Source: Hofstenia miamia (taxonomy: Eukaryota > Xenacoelomorpha > Acoela). Taken from it: a stretch of 64,000 nt of DNA. The notes below the pieces were generated by a model, which was not told where the DNA came from, did not search any database, and saw nothing but the letters and a program-made list of their open reading frames with translations. The DNA lies in NCBI GenBank assembly GCA_004352715.1, contig SCFE01000004.1:62001-126000 (forward strand), written 5' to 3'. A program made the translations under genes and the position numbers. This document shows, piece after piece, positions 10,113 through 20,982 of this stretch (positions are counted from its first letter, which is position 1; every line of letters starts with the position of its first letter).

Positions 10113-11324
10113 TTAGTCAGTGAAAAGTGACTGTGATTGTAGACGTCGTGGGTGTCTTGCAATAAATTTCTCCAAAATCTTTACTGTCGAAAGTGGCACA
10201 CTATTGTGATGAAGAGCAATAATGCACAAATCCGATAATTTATCCCCAGTGAGTGATGTGCGAAGAAATGAGTGAACTCTACGCACACAACTAAATGTGC
10301 GTTCTGCTTCACAACTGCCAATTGGTAGAACAGCCAGTATCATTAAAAGTTCACGAATATTGGGGTAGAATATTAAGCAAGTGTGATAGTGAATTAAATC
10401 ACATAATGTAATTTCAACAAGATTTTGAGAAGAACACAAGTGCTTCCATCTTAACAATTCACTTTTAAAAGTTGATGGACTTGGAAGAATATCATACCAT
10501 TTCTCCATCAGGCTTTTCTCAAGATCTTCAACATCTTGATTATTCTTCTTTGAGATAATTTCAGGCATGAGAGCACATATTTCAAAATGGGCTCTCTTGT
10601 CTTTGTGGAATCTTGATTTGAGTTCTGATATAATAACATCAAGAAATGGAATGCTTAAATTTAGCTTGTAAAACTCACTAGGAGAGGTTGAAGGGACATT
10701 AGCTCTGTGTGCTTGCCTTCCACAGAGACGAGAAAAAGTTTCCATGCAACTGACTGAACTTGCCAATTCCTTTACTCTGTCATAGACTCTGCAGTGCCAG
10801 TCATCAATATTTTCTCGCAGAGAAGATAAGAAGGAAATGATTTCATCAACCTTTTGAAAACCATAATATATATCCATATGTTCATCCTGTAGACATGACA
10901 CGATTGGTTTCATAGGATCTAGTCCCTCCTTTGTGATCAAGAAATTCACAATATGAGCATAGTTTGTGAAGGTGTGTAGCAAACCATTAGCTTTCATACG
11001 TGTATCTGCATCCCCATTCCAATGATCTTCCTCACTTAATGAAGATGGTGTTACTATTTCTTGAAGAGTTTGGACAATGTACACATATAACTGCTCTATT
11101 CTCTCAAACGTATTGTGACGCTCAATCCACCGAGTTTTGCATAGATTTTTCAGCTTTGTGACCTTTGTTGAAGGGGTCGAATTAAGGATAAATTTTTCAA
11201 GTAGACGTTGGCGTTTTGGAGAATTGTCAAAGAAAGAATACAGTGACTGAAAAGAATCCATCATATTTCGTATAGAAGAAATGCCACAGCCTTTACAAAT
11301 TGCAAGATTTAGAGAATGGAGCAC
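10113..11324 (-). CDS. hAT transposase, C-terminal part (ZMYM1-like type)
   Basis: A 403-residue frame inside the hAT element. Near the start it has HSLNLAIC and, at 61-70, LCKTRWIERH, the conserved C..TRW..R block of hAT transposases. In the middle is a long helical insertion domain with CALMPEIISKK at 250-260. At 331-373 is the hAT dimerisation region with SCEAERTFSCVRR. Full proteins of this type (often annotated zinc finger MYM-type protein 1-like) are about 700-800 residues, so roughly the N-terminal half is lost. Upstream, a stop lies just before the YQGC motif near 11340. The open frame is long, so decay is recent or the fragment is conserved. I infer no current function. Confidence 0.85.
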   Translation of the reverse strand: MLHSLNLAICKGCGISSIRNMMDSFQSLYSFFDNSPKRQRLLEKFILNSTPSTKVTKLKNLCKTRWIERHNTFERIEQLYVYIVQTLQEIVTPSSLSEEDHWNGDADTRMKANGLLHTFTNYAHIVNFLITKEGLDPMKPIVSCLQDEHMDIYYGFQKVDEIISFLSSLRENIDDWHCRVYDRVKELASSVSCMETFSRLCGRQAHRANVPSTSPSEFYKLNLSIPFLDVIISELKSRFHKDKRAHFEICALMPEIISKKNNQDVEDLEKSLMEKWYDILPSPSTFKSELLRWKHLCSSQNLVEITLCDLIHYHTCLIFYPNIRELLMILAVLPIGSCEAERTFSCVRRVHSFLRTSLTGDKLSDLCIIALHHNSVPLSTVKILEKFIARHPRRLQSQSLFTD

Positions 11325-11856
11325 ACACCCTTGGTAATCATCATATACGTATCATATATAGTACAATTGTCAATTACCACCTATTCTTTCTTCCATGTCC
11401 AATAGGCGGCTTTCGATAAAAAATAGACAGCACTGCTGTGAATATATAAAAAAGCAATGAATAAAATAAATATCATGCGACGTGTATTTGAGTGTGTGAA
11501 ACAAAAGTATTGACGAATACCTTGTGTGTATAACTGCACAACGTGGTATAATTATGTTTCTATGATTATATGATTTTCGTTGATAAAAGCTGAAGTGAAG
11601 ATGCACCTCCTTTCCTTATTCAATAATAAAAAAAAGAAAGAGTCAGACAAACTGACTTCATTATATTAATGACAATTGTTTATCAGTTATCAATTAAATT
11701 AAGAAGCATCTCTTGATTGTTATAAACTTATGTTGTTTATAATGTTCCAAATTTTTGCACTTTATTTTCATTTGCTTATTTGAGTTATGAAATACCCTAG
11801 GAAAAAATTTTTTTCTCTTCAATTGTGGGGGGTGGCTAGCCACCCTAGCCACCCCC

Positions 11857-11872
11857 TCTAGATCCGCCCTTG
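11857..11872 (-). repeat. hAT right terminal inverted repeat
   Basis: Plus strand reads TCTAGATCCGCCCTTG. Its complement starts CAAGGGCGGATCTAGA, matching the left end. Confidence 0.75.
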
Positions 11873-13379
11873 CCATGTGGTCTAAAATGGAACTCGAGCG
11901 CTAATATATACCATCAATCCCTCACGAAAAATGTCTTGAAGATGTTTTATTTAGAATGAATGTTTATTGATTTTAATAAAATAAAAAAGGAAAATGCCAC
12001 GAATACTATGTTGGGTTCAGATGCCTGCTGACCTGTAAGTTAGTATGTAACCTACCATATTACTTCTCTTAGCTGACTTTGACAACTGCACACTGTGAAC
12101 AGAAAAACCTTAAATATTTTTCTCATGTTTTGGAATGCCCGCATTTCGCGTAAGGATGTATGCTACATTGAATTGTTTTATTGTAATCGTATCGACTTTT
12201 TACTGCCGCATCAACACAACTTCATGATGAATTAACTAATTTTAAGTGAATCATTTTATGATGTGCGATGTACATGTGTGTGTAAATAGTTGATACGCCT
12301 GTGTGTAAGTCTACCAGGATAATCCCATCGTGCGTTTATGGTGGAATCTGTTTTTATGGAAAATGCTCCAAAATTTTAAATTTTTTACTAGTTTTGTTGC
12401 ATGAAATCGAAATCATTCGCATTGAAAAAATTGTATTACTTCGCGTTCAAATCACATGGATCTTAACAACCCTTACATCCAGCGCTGTACTCCTAAATAA
12501 TTTACAGTGAGGCTTCCAATTTGAGTACTGTATACCTATATTCATTTTGACAAGCCTTAGTTTCACAACAAATAGAATCCAACTCCACCAACCGTAATAT
12601 AACTAACAAAGGTTCTGGGTCCCAAATCACATTTGACGGGGTTGGCTGAACCCTTCTGCGGGCCTCTTCACTACGCACCTGCTTGCATCGCACACCAAAT
12701 GCATGCCCACTTGAAAGAGAGCAGATATAAAACAAAATTTTTATTTATTTGTCAATAGTAAATTGGACATAAAGCATTATTTTCTTCCCAAACAACGCTA
12801 GTAGGTTATGCGTCTGGGTGGGTAGTCAAGATAATTGAAGTTACAAGAAATTTATTAGCACAGATTTGCTACCTGTTGCAGTTCATTTTGAAATGCATCT
12901 GCCGAAATATCTCTCGTTTTCTTTAAGAGCAGGCTCCTAAATTTGACTGATTTCTCAAAAATAGTGAAGGTTTAATATTTTAGCGCTATTTCACTACTTA
13001 TATATGATAAATTTTTGGCGCTACATTGTTTTGGAGCACTGAATTCATTGAAATTGTTTCTTATATAAAGATAGTTTAAGATATCTAAGGTCAATTTAAT
13101 AAAACACCTTTAATTTTGTATTAACTAGGGTTATACCAGGAATAAAAGTAAGCTTTATGCAGTGGTCATTTGTCAAATTTTTAACAAGGGTGGCTCTAGA
13201 TTTACAATTTGGAAGTAGAAATCATGATTTTTAATTTAAAATATTCTAGCAGTGACACTTGCTTTGTGACTGATTTCTTAGTAACAAAAATAAATTTTAA
13301 ATATAATATAATCATTTTAAAATTTTATAGCAAAAAACTTCTCCATTTTTGCTTCTTGTTCCATCGGCTGATATATGTT

Positions 13380-13667
13380 TTAGCAACCACATACTAAAAT
13401 ATTAACAGTATTTTCCACAAATGATGTGGGGCCATTTATTAGCGTCTTTGAACTGGGGTGGAGAGTGCAAATTTGTTCATTGAGGAAAAAGCTTTCACAA
13501 TCAGCATTGCTAATAGAAATGATATTGAGCAAATTGTCAAATAGCAGCTGCTTCAAAGGTGATGACATTATTAATGAAGTCTCTGTATACTGTTCCAAAA
13601 ACCTTGCATTCTTTGCATCCAAGTTGCGCATTTGAAAAATTATCCATTTAGTTGTAAAAAAAGTCAC
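13380..13667 (-). pseudogene. Possible hAT dimerisation-domain remnant
   Basis: A 95-codon frame containing LLNIISISNADCESFF, which resembles the P.SNA.cER.FS block of hAT C-termini but lacks its conserved Arg. The similarity is weak, with no inverted ends found nearby. Confidence 0.2.
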
Positions 13668-14249
13668 GCTGTTTAACTGACCAACAACTAAGCTATTGAG
13701 GATGTAGTTTTATATTTTCACTCCCATCCTCAATCAATTCAACGGTTGCAACATTTGTCGAATTATTTACATCTTAATTGTTTCCATTGATAGAACTCTT
13801 AGATATAGGAGAACTGTTGATGTATAATAAAACGATGGAATACCAGTATGAGATAAAGAAAATTTGTTTGAGATAAACTTTAAGTTTCTTACTTTGAACT
13901 TTTGACAAATAATCTAACAATGACTGACTATGCTAACGTCCACTCAATTAAATGAGAAGGTAAACCTTATTTAGCAACCTGCATTCGCGTGTATTGATAA
14001 TTACATTCTGATGTGTGGAGGAATTAAGCATTCGATGTTTGCAAAATCAATTAATTCAATTAACAAGCAGTTGCACTCAATGCACGGAATTTAAAATATT
14101 CAGGTAAAAACGGTTCACTCCAATGAGTCCTGTTTCCACTTTTGATTTCATTACAGCGTACATTTGAAATCCTTGTACCTAGCATGTAATTAAACAGCTC
14201 TTTAAATATTCTTCAGTGAATACAAGCTTTAATTTCAAGAGGGCTTTAG

Positions 14250-14427
14250 CCCCCCTCCCCCCCCCCNNNNNNNNNNNNNNNNNNNNNNNNNNNNNNNNNN
14301 NNNNNNNNNNNNNNNNNNNNNNNNNNNNNNNNNNNNNNNNNNNNNNNNNNNNNNNNNNNNNNNNNNNNNNNNNNNNNNNNNNNNNNNNNNNNNNNNNNNN
14401 NNNNNNNNNNNNNNNNNNNNNNNNNNN
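14250..14427. other. Poly-C run and assembly gap (161 N)
   Basis: A run of C broken by one T ends at the gap 14267-14427. The sequence before it (GAGGGCTTTAGCCCCCCT) resembles the G/C-rich ends of hAT elements in this window. A homopolymer and repeat boundary is a plausible cause of the gap. Right of the gap lies GGGAGTCGGCTCCC at 14450-14463, a short hairpin. Confidence 0.85.
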
Positions 14428-15147
14428 AAATAAAAAATTCTCCAACTAAAGGGAGTCGGCTCCCTCGGCCAAATGATCCCTGCTTTATTGGTATAGATTT
14501 TGATAGCAAATTAAATCCGTTGCTCTATTCAATGCTAGAATAAAATGTATTGTAAATTACGCAATTTCACACAGCAAGAAATTAATGACATCATGTTTTT
14601 GTTAATTCTTTAGCAATGTACAACAATTCGATATTGAAAATGTATCGTTATACTTACTAAATATTACATGTATAGTTGAAATTTTGAATTGCTGTTTTGA
14701 ATGACTTGTATAAGCTATTTTTACAGCAATAAAATATTCAACGACTTTTCAAAGTTTCATGTTGATTGCAAATTCTAAAAATACTTCGCCTTCAGTCCCA
14801 ACACAATGTCTTAAACCATGTATTGAATGTTCTCAGATTTTGGCCTGTGCTCACCGCATACAGTTGTTCGAAGCTTTTGACAAGTCTCAAATTATATTTA
14901 TGTATTTTATAGCTTTGTGTTATTTATTCTTTTTGCAACTTTTCAAAATCAAATTGAAATATATTATGCTGCAATAATAAAATTTGCATTAAAAAACATA
15001 TAATTTAATAAATTTTTAACCGACACAAATCAATTTTTAAAAAACCAATATTAATTATCTAAATCTATTTTTCTTTATGAAATCTTTTGTGTTTATTATT
15101 CTCCAAGTGCTTTGCAGATACATTATAGGCAAAGAGCTTATCTGAGT

Positions 15148-15630
15148 TTAAAGAATTCGACAAAGCCAGTAAAACTGAGAGTTTGTCATTTTTGGTAACG
15201 GCTTAACACTGAAGTGTTTGTTGCAATTTAACGCACATGGCAATACTGTTTTTTGGTCATTGAGTGTTGTGCGAGGAGTTTGCTGTTGAATCTGTTCTTT
15301 GCCTATCCACCCTTGCTCTTGCTTTGCTTCATGGGGACTGAAATAAACCCAATCTTCGTCGTCCATGGTCAAGTTTGCAAATGCCTATTCTTCCAGATAG
15401 CGGATCGCTCCCACCATTTGCCTTGCAGCTTGTACACAACTAGGACTAGGTTCATGTGGAACTCAAACTGAGTGGACACTGGAAGATGAGGTTCACTTGT
15501 GGGATAGCGGTGAACAGACGTGATCAAAATCGATCAATGTCTATATCAAGCGAATAGGCAATTTTCGATCATCATCAACTAGTTTTTTAACCAATTCAAT
15601 GCACTCGTTGTCTGTCCACATCATCCTCTA
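15148..15630 (-). pseudogene. Mariner-like transposase relic
   Basis: Two minus-strand pieces in different frames fit a mariner transposase in order. The first (about 15625-15550) reads TDNECIELVKKLVDDDRKLP, like the helix-turn-helix linker with EDRRLTIREIA. The second (15372-15148) starts MDDEDWVYFSPHEAKQEQGW, like the GDETWVYFFDPETKQQS block holding the first catalytic Asp. Stops and frameshifts lie between them, and the second and third catalytic acids were not found. I recognise no inverted ends. I am moderately sure of the family. Confidence 0.5.
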
Positions 15631-15699
15631 GCTGCGAACACAAAATGGCATTTGTTATTTTGGCTGAACTAGGTTCTTATTTGTAGCAAGCACTGACAT

Positions 15700-18600
15700 T
15701 TCTTCATTCCACATCTAATACAGTAAATTTTTCTTCGCCCCTGGGAAGAATCATATAGTAACTAAGCTGTCTAATAAGAAACATAGATAAACGAAGAGTA
15801 ATGCATGATATTAATTTTTGCTAGAAACCAAATATTTTCAGTATTTTTTTGCGTTAAAAATTTAGCAATTTTAAATATATTTCATTTGATAGGCTGAATA
15901 AATGTGGATTTAGTTCGCATTATAGCACTATCTTGAGAGTATTGACATGCAAAGATGTGGAACATGTGTCCATTTGTCCACGTGTATATTTTGTAATCAA
16001 ACATTTGATACAATTGATAATAGCCATCCCTCCATTACAGTTTGACAACCTAAAAGTTTTAGCTACTATTTCATGGTTCTTGTTAGTAGTTTTACTAACT
16101 ATTTATTTGTCATTGGGTGAATGAAAGCATCCAACAGCTTTCAACTATAACGAATAAGCTTTTTGATAAATTAATGACTAAGATAATAAAAATCTAGATA
16201 GTCATTTTTGTGTTTTTATAGATGTTATTTGATTATTGATTGTTTGTACAGCATAAAACCGCAAGGCACGGGTGAGAAGCGTTAAAGAATCAATCACTTG
16301 TGGACGTGGAATTTTTGGTCAAAATATTTTATCTCTCAGTAATACACAAATACACAAGAGCTGTTGCTCCTGAAATATATCTTTTGGTATCTTGTGATTT
16401 TGTAAGGTCATTTTTCAAGTATGCAAGTATTGTTTGTGAAAATCAAACATCTCTTAACGTAGACACCATAAAATTTTGTTTTTGAATTCTATTTATCTAT
16501 TTTACTTTACTCTTCAAATAAAAGAATTTTTTTTGGAATTTCTATCAACTTTACACAACTACTTTGATTAGTTTTTCAACATTAATTACTATGATGTTCA
16601 AACATTACCACCTAAAATCACAGCCCTCATCATAGCTTGTTATTTGTAAATTGGAACGGGGTAGAATTCGTGGTTGTTTAATTTTATTTAGTAAATTAAT
16701 TCAGTGTGTGTGTACATTAATAAGAAGCAATAAAAGCTAAATCTATTAATTTGGCATATGCCAAAAAAATTATCTTATACATAGTTGGCTGTAGAATCAT
16801 TTAATGAATGTACATGTCTATTCTGTTTCTGATTATTTATGTTCTTAGATACCAATACAGTACAAATTATGTAATTTTCCCACTCTAATATCTCACTGTT
16901 AATGATTTTTTAAATATCTGGGAATTATTGAGAACAATTTCAATTTTAAACTTCGTAATAATTCCATTGGTATAAAAATAACATAATCGTGTTCCTAAAA
17001 ATGTTGCACTTAGCATATTTTAAATCTACCATAAACCGGCTCTTCAGAATGGGATATTTTTATAGTGCCTTACTAGCAATTTTTATGCTTGAAAATACAA
17101 GAAGCTATATATTTATTTAATACTTAAATGGCACTCTATAAGTGATTTGTTTAGTATTGATACATTGCTGTTTTTGAATTTTATACTTTCCAATATATAA
17201 AAAATGTTTTCACTCTTAAGAAGGAGCAACCCTACGTCATTTTTAGTATTTTTCTGCAATGAATTATTCATTGAATACAAGATTTGTTGTTCTTAAGCAA
17301 TTCCTTGGCTATCACAATAATGAAAAACAAATTACAATTATTTGCCGACCATCCAAGATGTATTAATTGTATATATAATTAAGTTTGTTGCTACAAACAC
17401 TTAGTGTTTCAATATAAAAATTTTGGTAATTAGGTTGAACTATATTAAGCACATATTGGTAAAAAAACTCTCAAAAACAACTAGCCCTGTACGAACAAAG
17501 CTTCTTTACAATAAATATTAGCAGAACAGTTAAAACTCTTTTTCAGTGTTTGTTCTTATAAAAGGTTACTTGACGCGTAATATTCAAATAGAAATAATTA
17601 ATTTCATTCGCAGTAAAAATATAGTAAGTACATGTCGTTGACGTTACAATTTTCGCTGCATTTCACATTCACCGACAGAAAGAATTGCGACACATGTTAA
17701 ACTTTTTATTACCTTTCTATGAGCTGTTTAGCAGTCATTAAAATACTCATTTGATTATACTAAATTCTTTTCACAATAAATAATGCGTTTGCTACAAAGC
17801 AATGCTTGTAACTTATAGAGGGCTCTAAAATAGTGAATGCAGGCCTTTTGAAATTCGAGCAACTTGCTCCATCGAATGAAAGACATTTCACATTAGAGCA
17901 CCTTTTAAAGAGGGAAGAAGTTTTGTATTTCCAAATTCAATTGATTTTCAACATTAGAAGTGCATATAGCTGTTGTTATTTTGATTGAATAAGTATTTAA
18001 GTATCTAAACGTTTTTGCTGCCATTTTGCAACTGTCATAAATTCAATATTTTAGTAGATTTAAGGTTAGAGAGCTGTTACCTTAGATCAGTTATAGTATA
18101 GATTAAGCTACCATGCTCATCGCTTTTAATTGCAACATCTTCAGTGTAGTTTCCTTGTATAATTACAATAATTTAGTAGAGACTATAAGGAAAATCAGCG
18201 TTTTTGCAATCGAAAAACTAAAATTTGTGGATGAAAGTTTAAGTGCTGGAAATTATCCAGAAATCGGAAGAGTACTAATTTTCAGAGACTAAAAATATTT
18301 TTCATCAATTGTAATTGTTACAAAACTGTTGAATACTCGCATAGAACAAATACATGGTGAATCATTATACATACCTGGAATTTGCCGAACTGAATTTGAA
18401 AATTACTTGTGAAGCCAGATTTAATCCCTTTTTAATTTCTACACCAAAACTATATCCACAGATATAGTGAAAAATTAGAATAAAGCTTTCTCAATTATAT
18501 TTTTATCTAGGCATTTTATTTCAATTTTTGGCTGTGCTACCTCAATATTTGAATTTAATATGCTGAATAAAACTCAGATGCAATAATAAAACATGTTATC

Positions 18601-20590
18601 AATATAACTTAAAAACTCAAAATATTTTGTTACTGTACTGATTCCTATAATGATGAGCAAAGAAATATGCCTATGTGTACATATTTGCAAATGAATAATG
18701 CATTATTTCTGGTTCTGTACTTATATAAAACAATTTGACAAGTAAATATTGCAAAAATATACATATTTCAATACGAAAATGGACTTTTTAAGCAACTAAT
18801 GCTAATGTTAGATGTTCAATTTAAATATTTTTGTATTTTCATGAAATATAATCATAAAATTATTGAAAATATTTGTGTGAAAATTTAAGTGAATATGAAT
18901 TAGTAAATTAATGGCAGAGTTTAGTAATGTAAAGGACACAAAAGTCTAAAAATTCTTTCGACTACTAGTTTGTATTTGCAATAATCAGTTTTTGGTGAAT
19001 CAATTTTGTGATTAATCAATTTTTGGAAACACTTGTCACAATTCATCAACATACAATATCATTTAAATTACTTCAGCATAGCTATTGCAGACAGCTTCAA
19101 AGTTCTTATTTAGTGTTTCACTCCCAATATAAACACGTCTACTGAATGTGTACTTTTCCTCACTATTACAAACCCAAATGGTTATTCATCTACAATTAAG
19201 CAGGGGTCCAAATTTTCAAAATATTGTGGTAAAGGTAAATAGATCAAAAAGATTTCTCATTGGACAGTGTTTTTAAAACGTCTCTCTAAATATTGGTTAG
19301 TCATGCTCCAATGAAACTATAACCAAATTTCTTGTTTTATGGCCATAAAATGACCCTTTTAAGTAACGTGTCTCATTAAATTCGATTTGTGTTCTTATCG
19401 TTACTTTCCACACCTTACTCGCAACATGCTGCTGATTGTGATTGCGATTTTCTCGATTAGCCTATATCTTCTTCAACATGTCATGATCGTCAACTATTTC
19501 TTCCACAAACAAGAAAATACTTCAAGGCTTCATGATATTTTTGTAGGCATGTTATTATGAAACTTTCTGCGTCTTTTTGAATACTGTGATAACATAGACT
19601 ATTTGAGCAATGTTTGCTAGGCGAAGAACTTCATCTTCTTAATTACTAGATTCTTCTACGATTTTAAGGGTTTAAGTAGAAAGTTGAAAGCAGTGTCTAA
19701 TATTATTATTACTCTAGGCACAAGCTCTCTCGATTTTTGAGATAACTGACACAGAAATCCCTTTCATTTCTTAGATTATAAAAATGGTTAGATTGACCTT
19801 TAGTTTATTGAATTATTAATATATTCATGCAATTAAAATAAAGATAATTATGGTATGTATTTTGTAAATAGTGTAAAAAATTGTAAGGTTGTGATAGCTT
19901 GCCTAAAGACCAGAAATTTAAAAAATATGTTGAAATTTAAGCTTAGGAAGTTTTGCCCCCTCAATGCTTCCGGCGTCTCTACAGGTGTGTGACAGAAGAT
20001 AACAATGGTGCAAAATAACGTCAATGTTATGCTTTCAATATAAAAAGTGAATTCAATGGTGGAAGTATAATATTTTGTTTACGCATCGCCAGAAACAGCC
20101 GTAGTTAAGCCGAAGGTTATGAAGATTTGTTTTATTCTGATATTGTACGTGTATTAGGTTATTTCTTGGTTGATTTATCCCACTAGGCCTATAGCCTGAT
20201 TTTAGTTCTTGCAAGAAGCAAGAGAGCTTAGTTAATGGACAATAACACTAAATTACTATGACATGGGTTACATGCACTAAAGAAATATACTGTAGGGACA
20301 CCTGTAAAAAAAGTATGTTAAGAAAAAATTATGTATTTTGAGCTATAGCGTGTTTAATATAAAACTTTTATTTAATTACGAAGCAATTTTATGTAGAAAA
20401 ATTGTTGCTGCATTTATTTTTCTGTTATTCATTTTTTTCAAACAAACCAAAACCGAGAATTTTGCCACAAAATCGAATTGAACCCACCCAAAAAAAAGAA
20501 AAAAGTTAGAAGTATTCTTAACTGAAGGACGGGAATAGAGACTGTGTTTATGAAGGAATAGGACGGATTTAAAAATGGCGAAATATGATA
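15700..20590. other. Intronic AT-rich sequence without recognisable features
   Basis: I see no exon, transposon domain or structured repeat here. Short frames, for example at 15933-16124 and 16300-16485, are not supportable as genes. Confidence 0.45.
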
Positions 20591-20596
20591 TGGTTG

Positions 20597-20648
20597 ACCA
20601 ACCCAAGGAGGAGGGGCTATTCACCATGGCCCCCTGGCTGCGCCACTG
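20597..20648 (-). mobile_element. hAT-type element terminus
   Basis: On the minus strand the sequence starts CAGTGGCGCAGCCAGGGGGC and continues into a C/T-rich stretch. CAGTGGCG..GCCAGGGGG is a very common hAT terminal repeat. The other end and any coding part were not found, so it is a truncated or solo end. Confidence 0.5.
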
Positions 20649-20961
20649 ATTATGGATCATTCGTAGAAAAGTATAAAGACAATTTCTTAGGTATTTTGTC
20701 AATTCGTTATATTTTATTAAGGCAGTATCCAATTTTCCATGAAATATGCAAAAATTACTTTTAATATTTTGTATGTGAAATCTATTAATTTTGCTTCAGA
20801 AATAGTTTTGAGAAATACTTAGATTTTCAAACTTAAAACATAACACGTTGTCTGTATAAATTTTATACCACCGGAAGTCGTTTTTGTTCTACCGCTAACC
20901 GGCGATATTACCGCACCGCACTCATCTCTAGTAAAAAAAACCAAAAAGAAAACGAGAAATA

Positions 20962-20982
20962 ATATATATATATATATATATA
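20962..20982. repeat. (TA)n microsatellite
   Basis: Perfect alternating AT run of about 21 bases. Confidence 0.95.

Larger units (their letters stand above)
9884..11872. mobile_element. hAT-superfamily DNA transposon, internally deleted
   Basis: About 1.99 kb, bounded by inverted ends: CAGGCGCGGATCTAG on the left, and on the right the complement of CAAGGGCGGATCTAG. Both ends continue into GGGGGTGGCT. CCATG flanks both sides, directly before the left end and directly after the right end. This is only 5 bases of the 8-bp target duplication expected for hAT. Inside, a minus-strand frame encodes the C-terminal half of a hAT transposase. The N-terminal zinc finger and first catalytic region are missing, so this copy is probably non-functional. 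A perfect palindrome, GGTGGCTAGCCACC, lies at 11831-11844 inside the right end. Confidence 0.8.

Noticed and set aside
14179-14509. Short open frames across the 161-N gap
   Set aside because: Mostly N and poly-C; no coding support.
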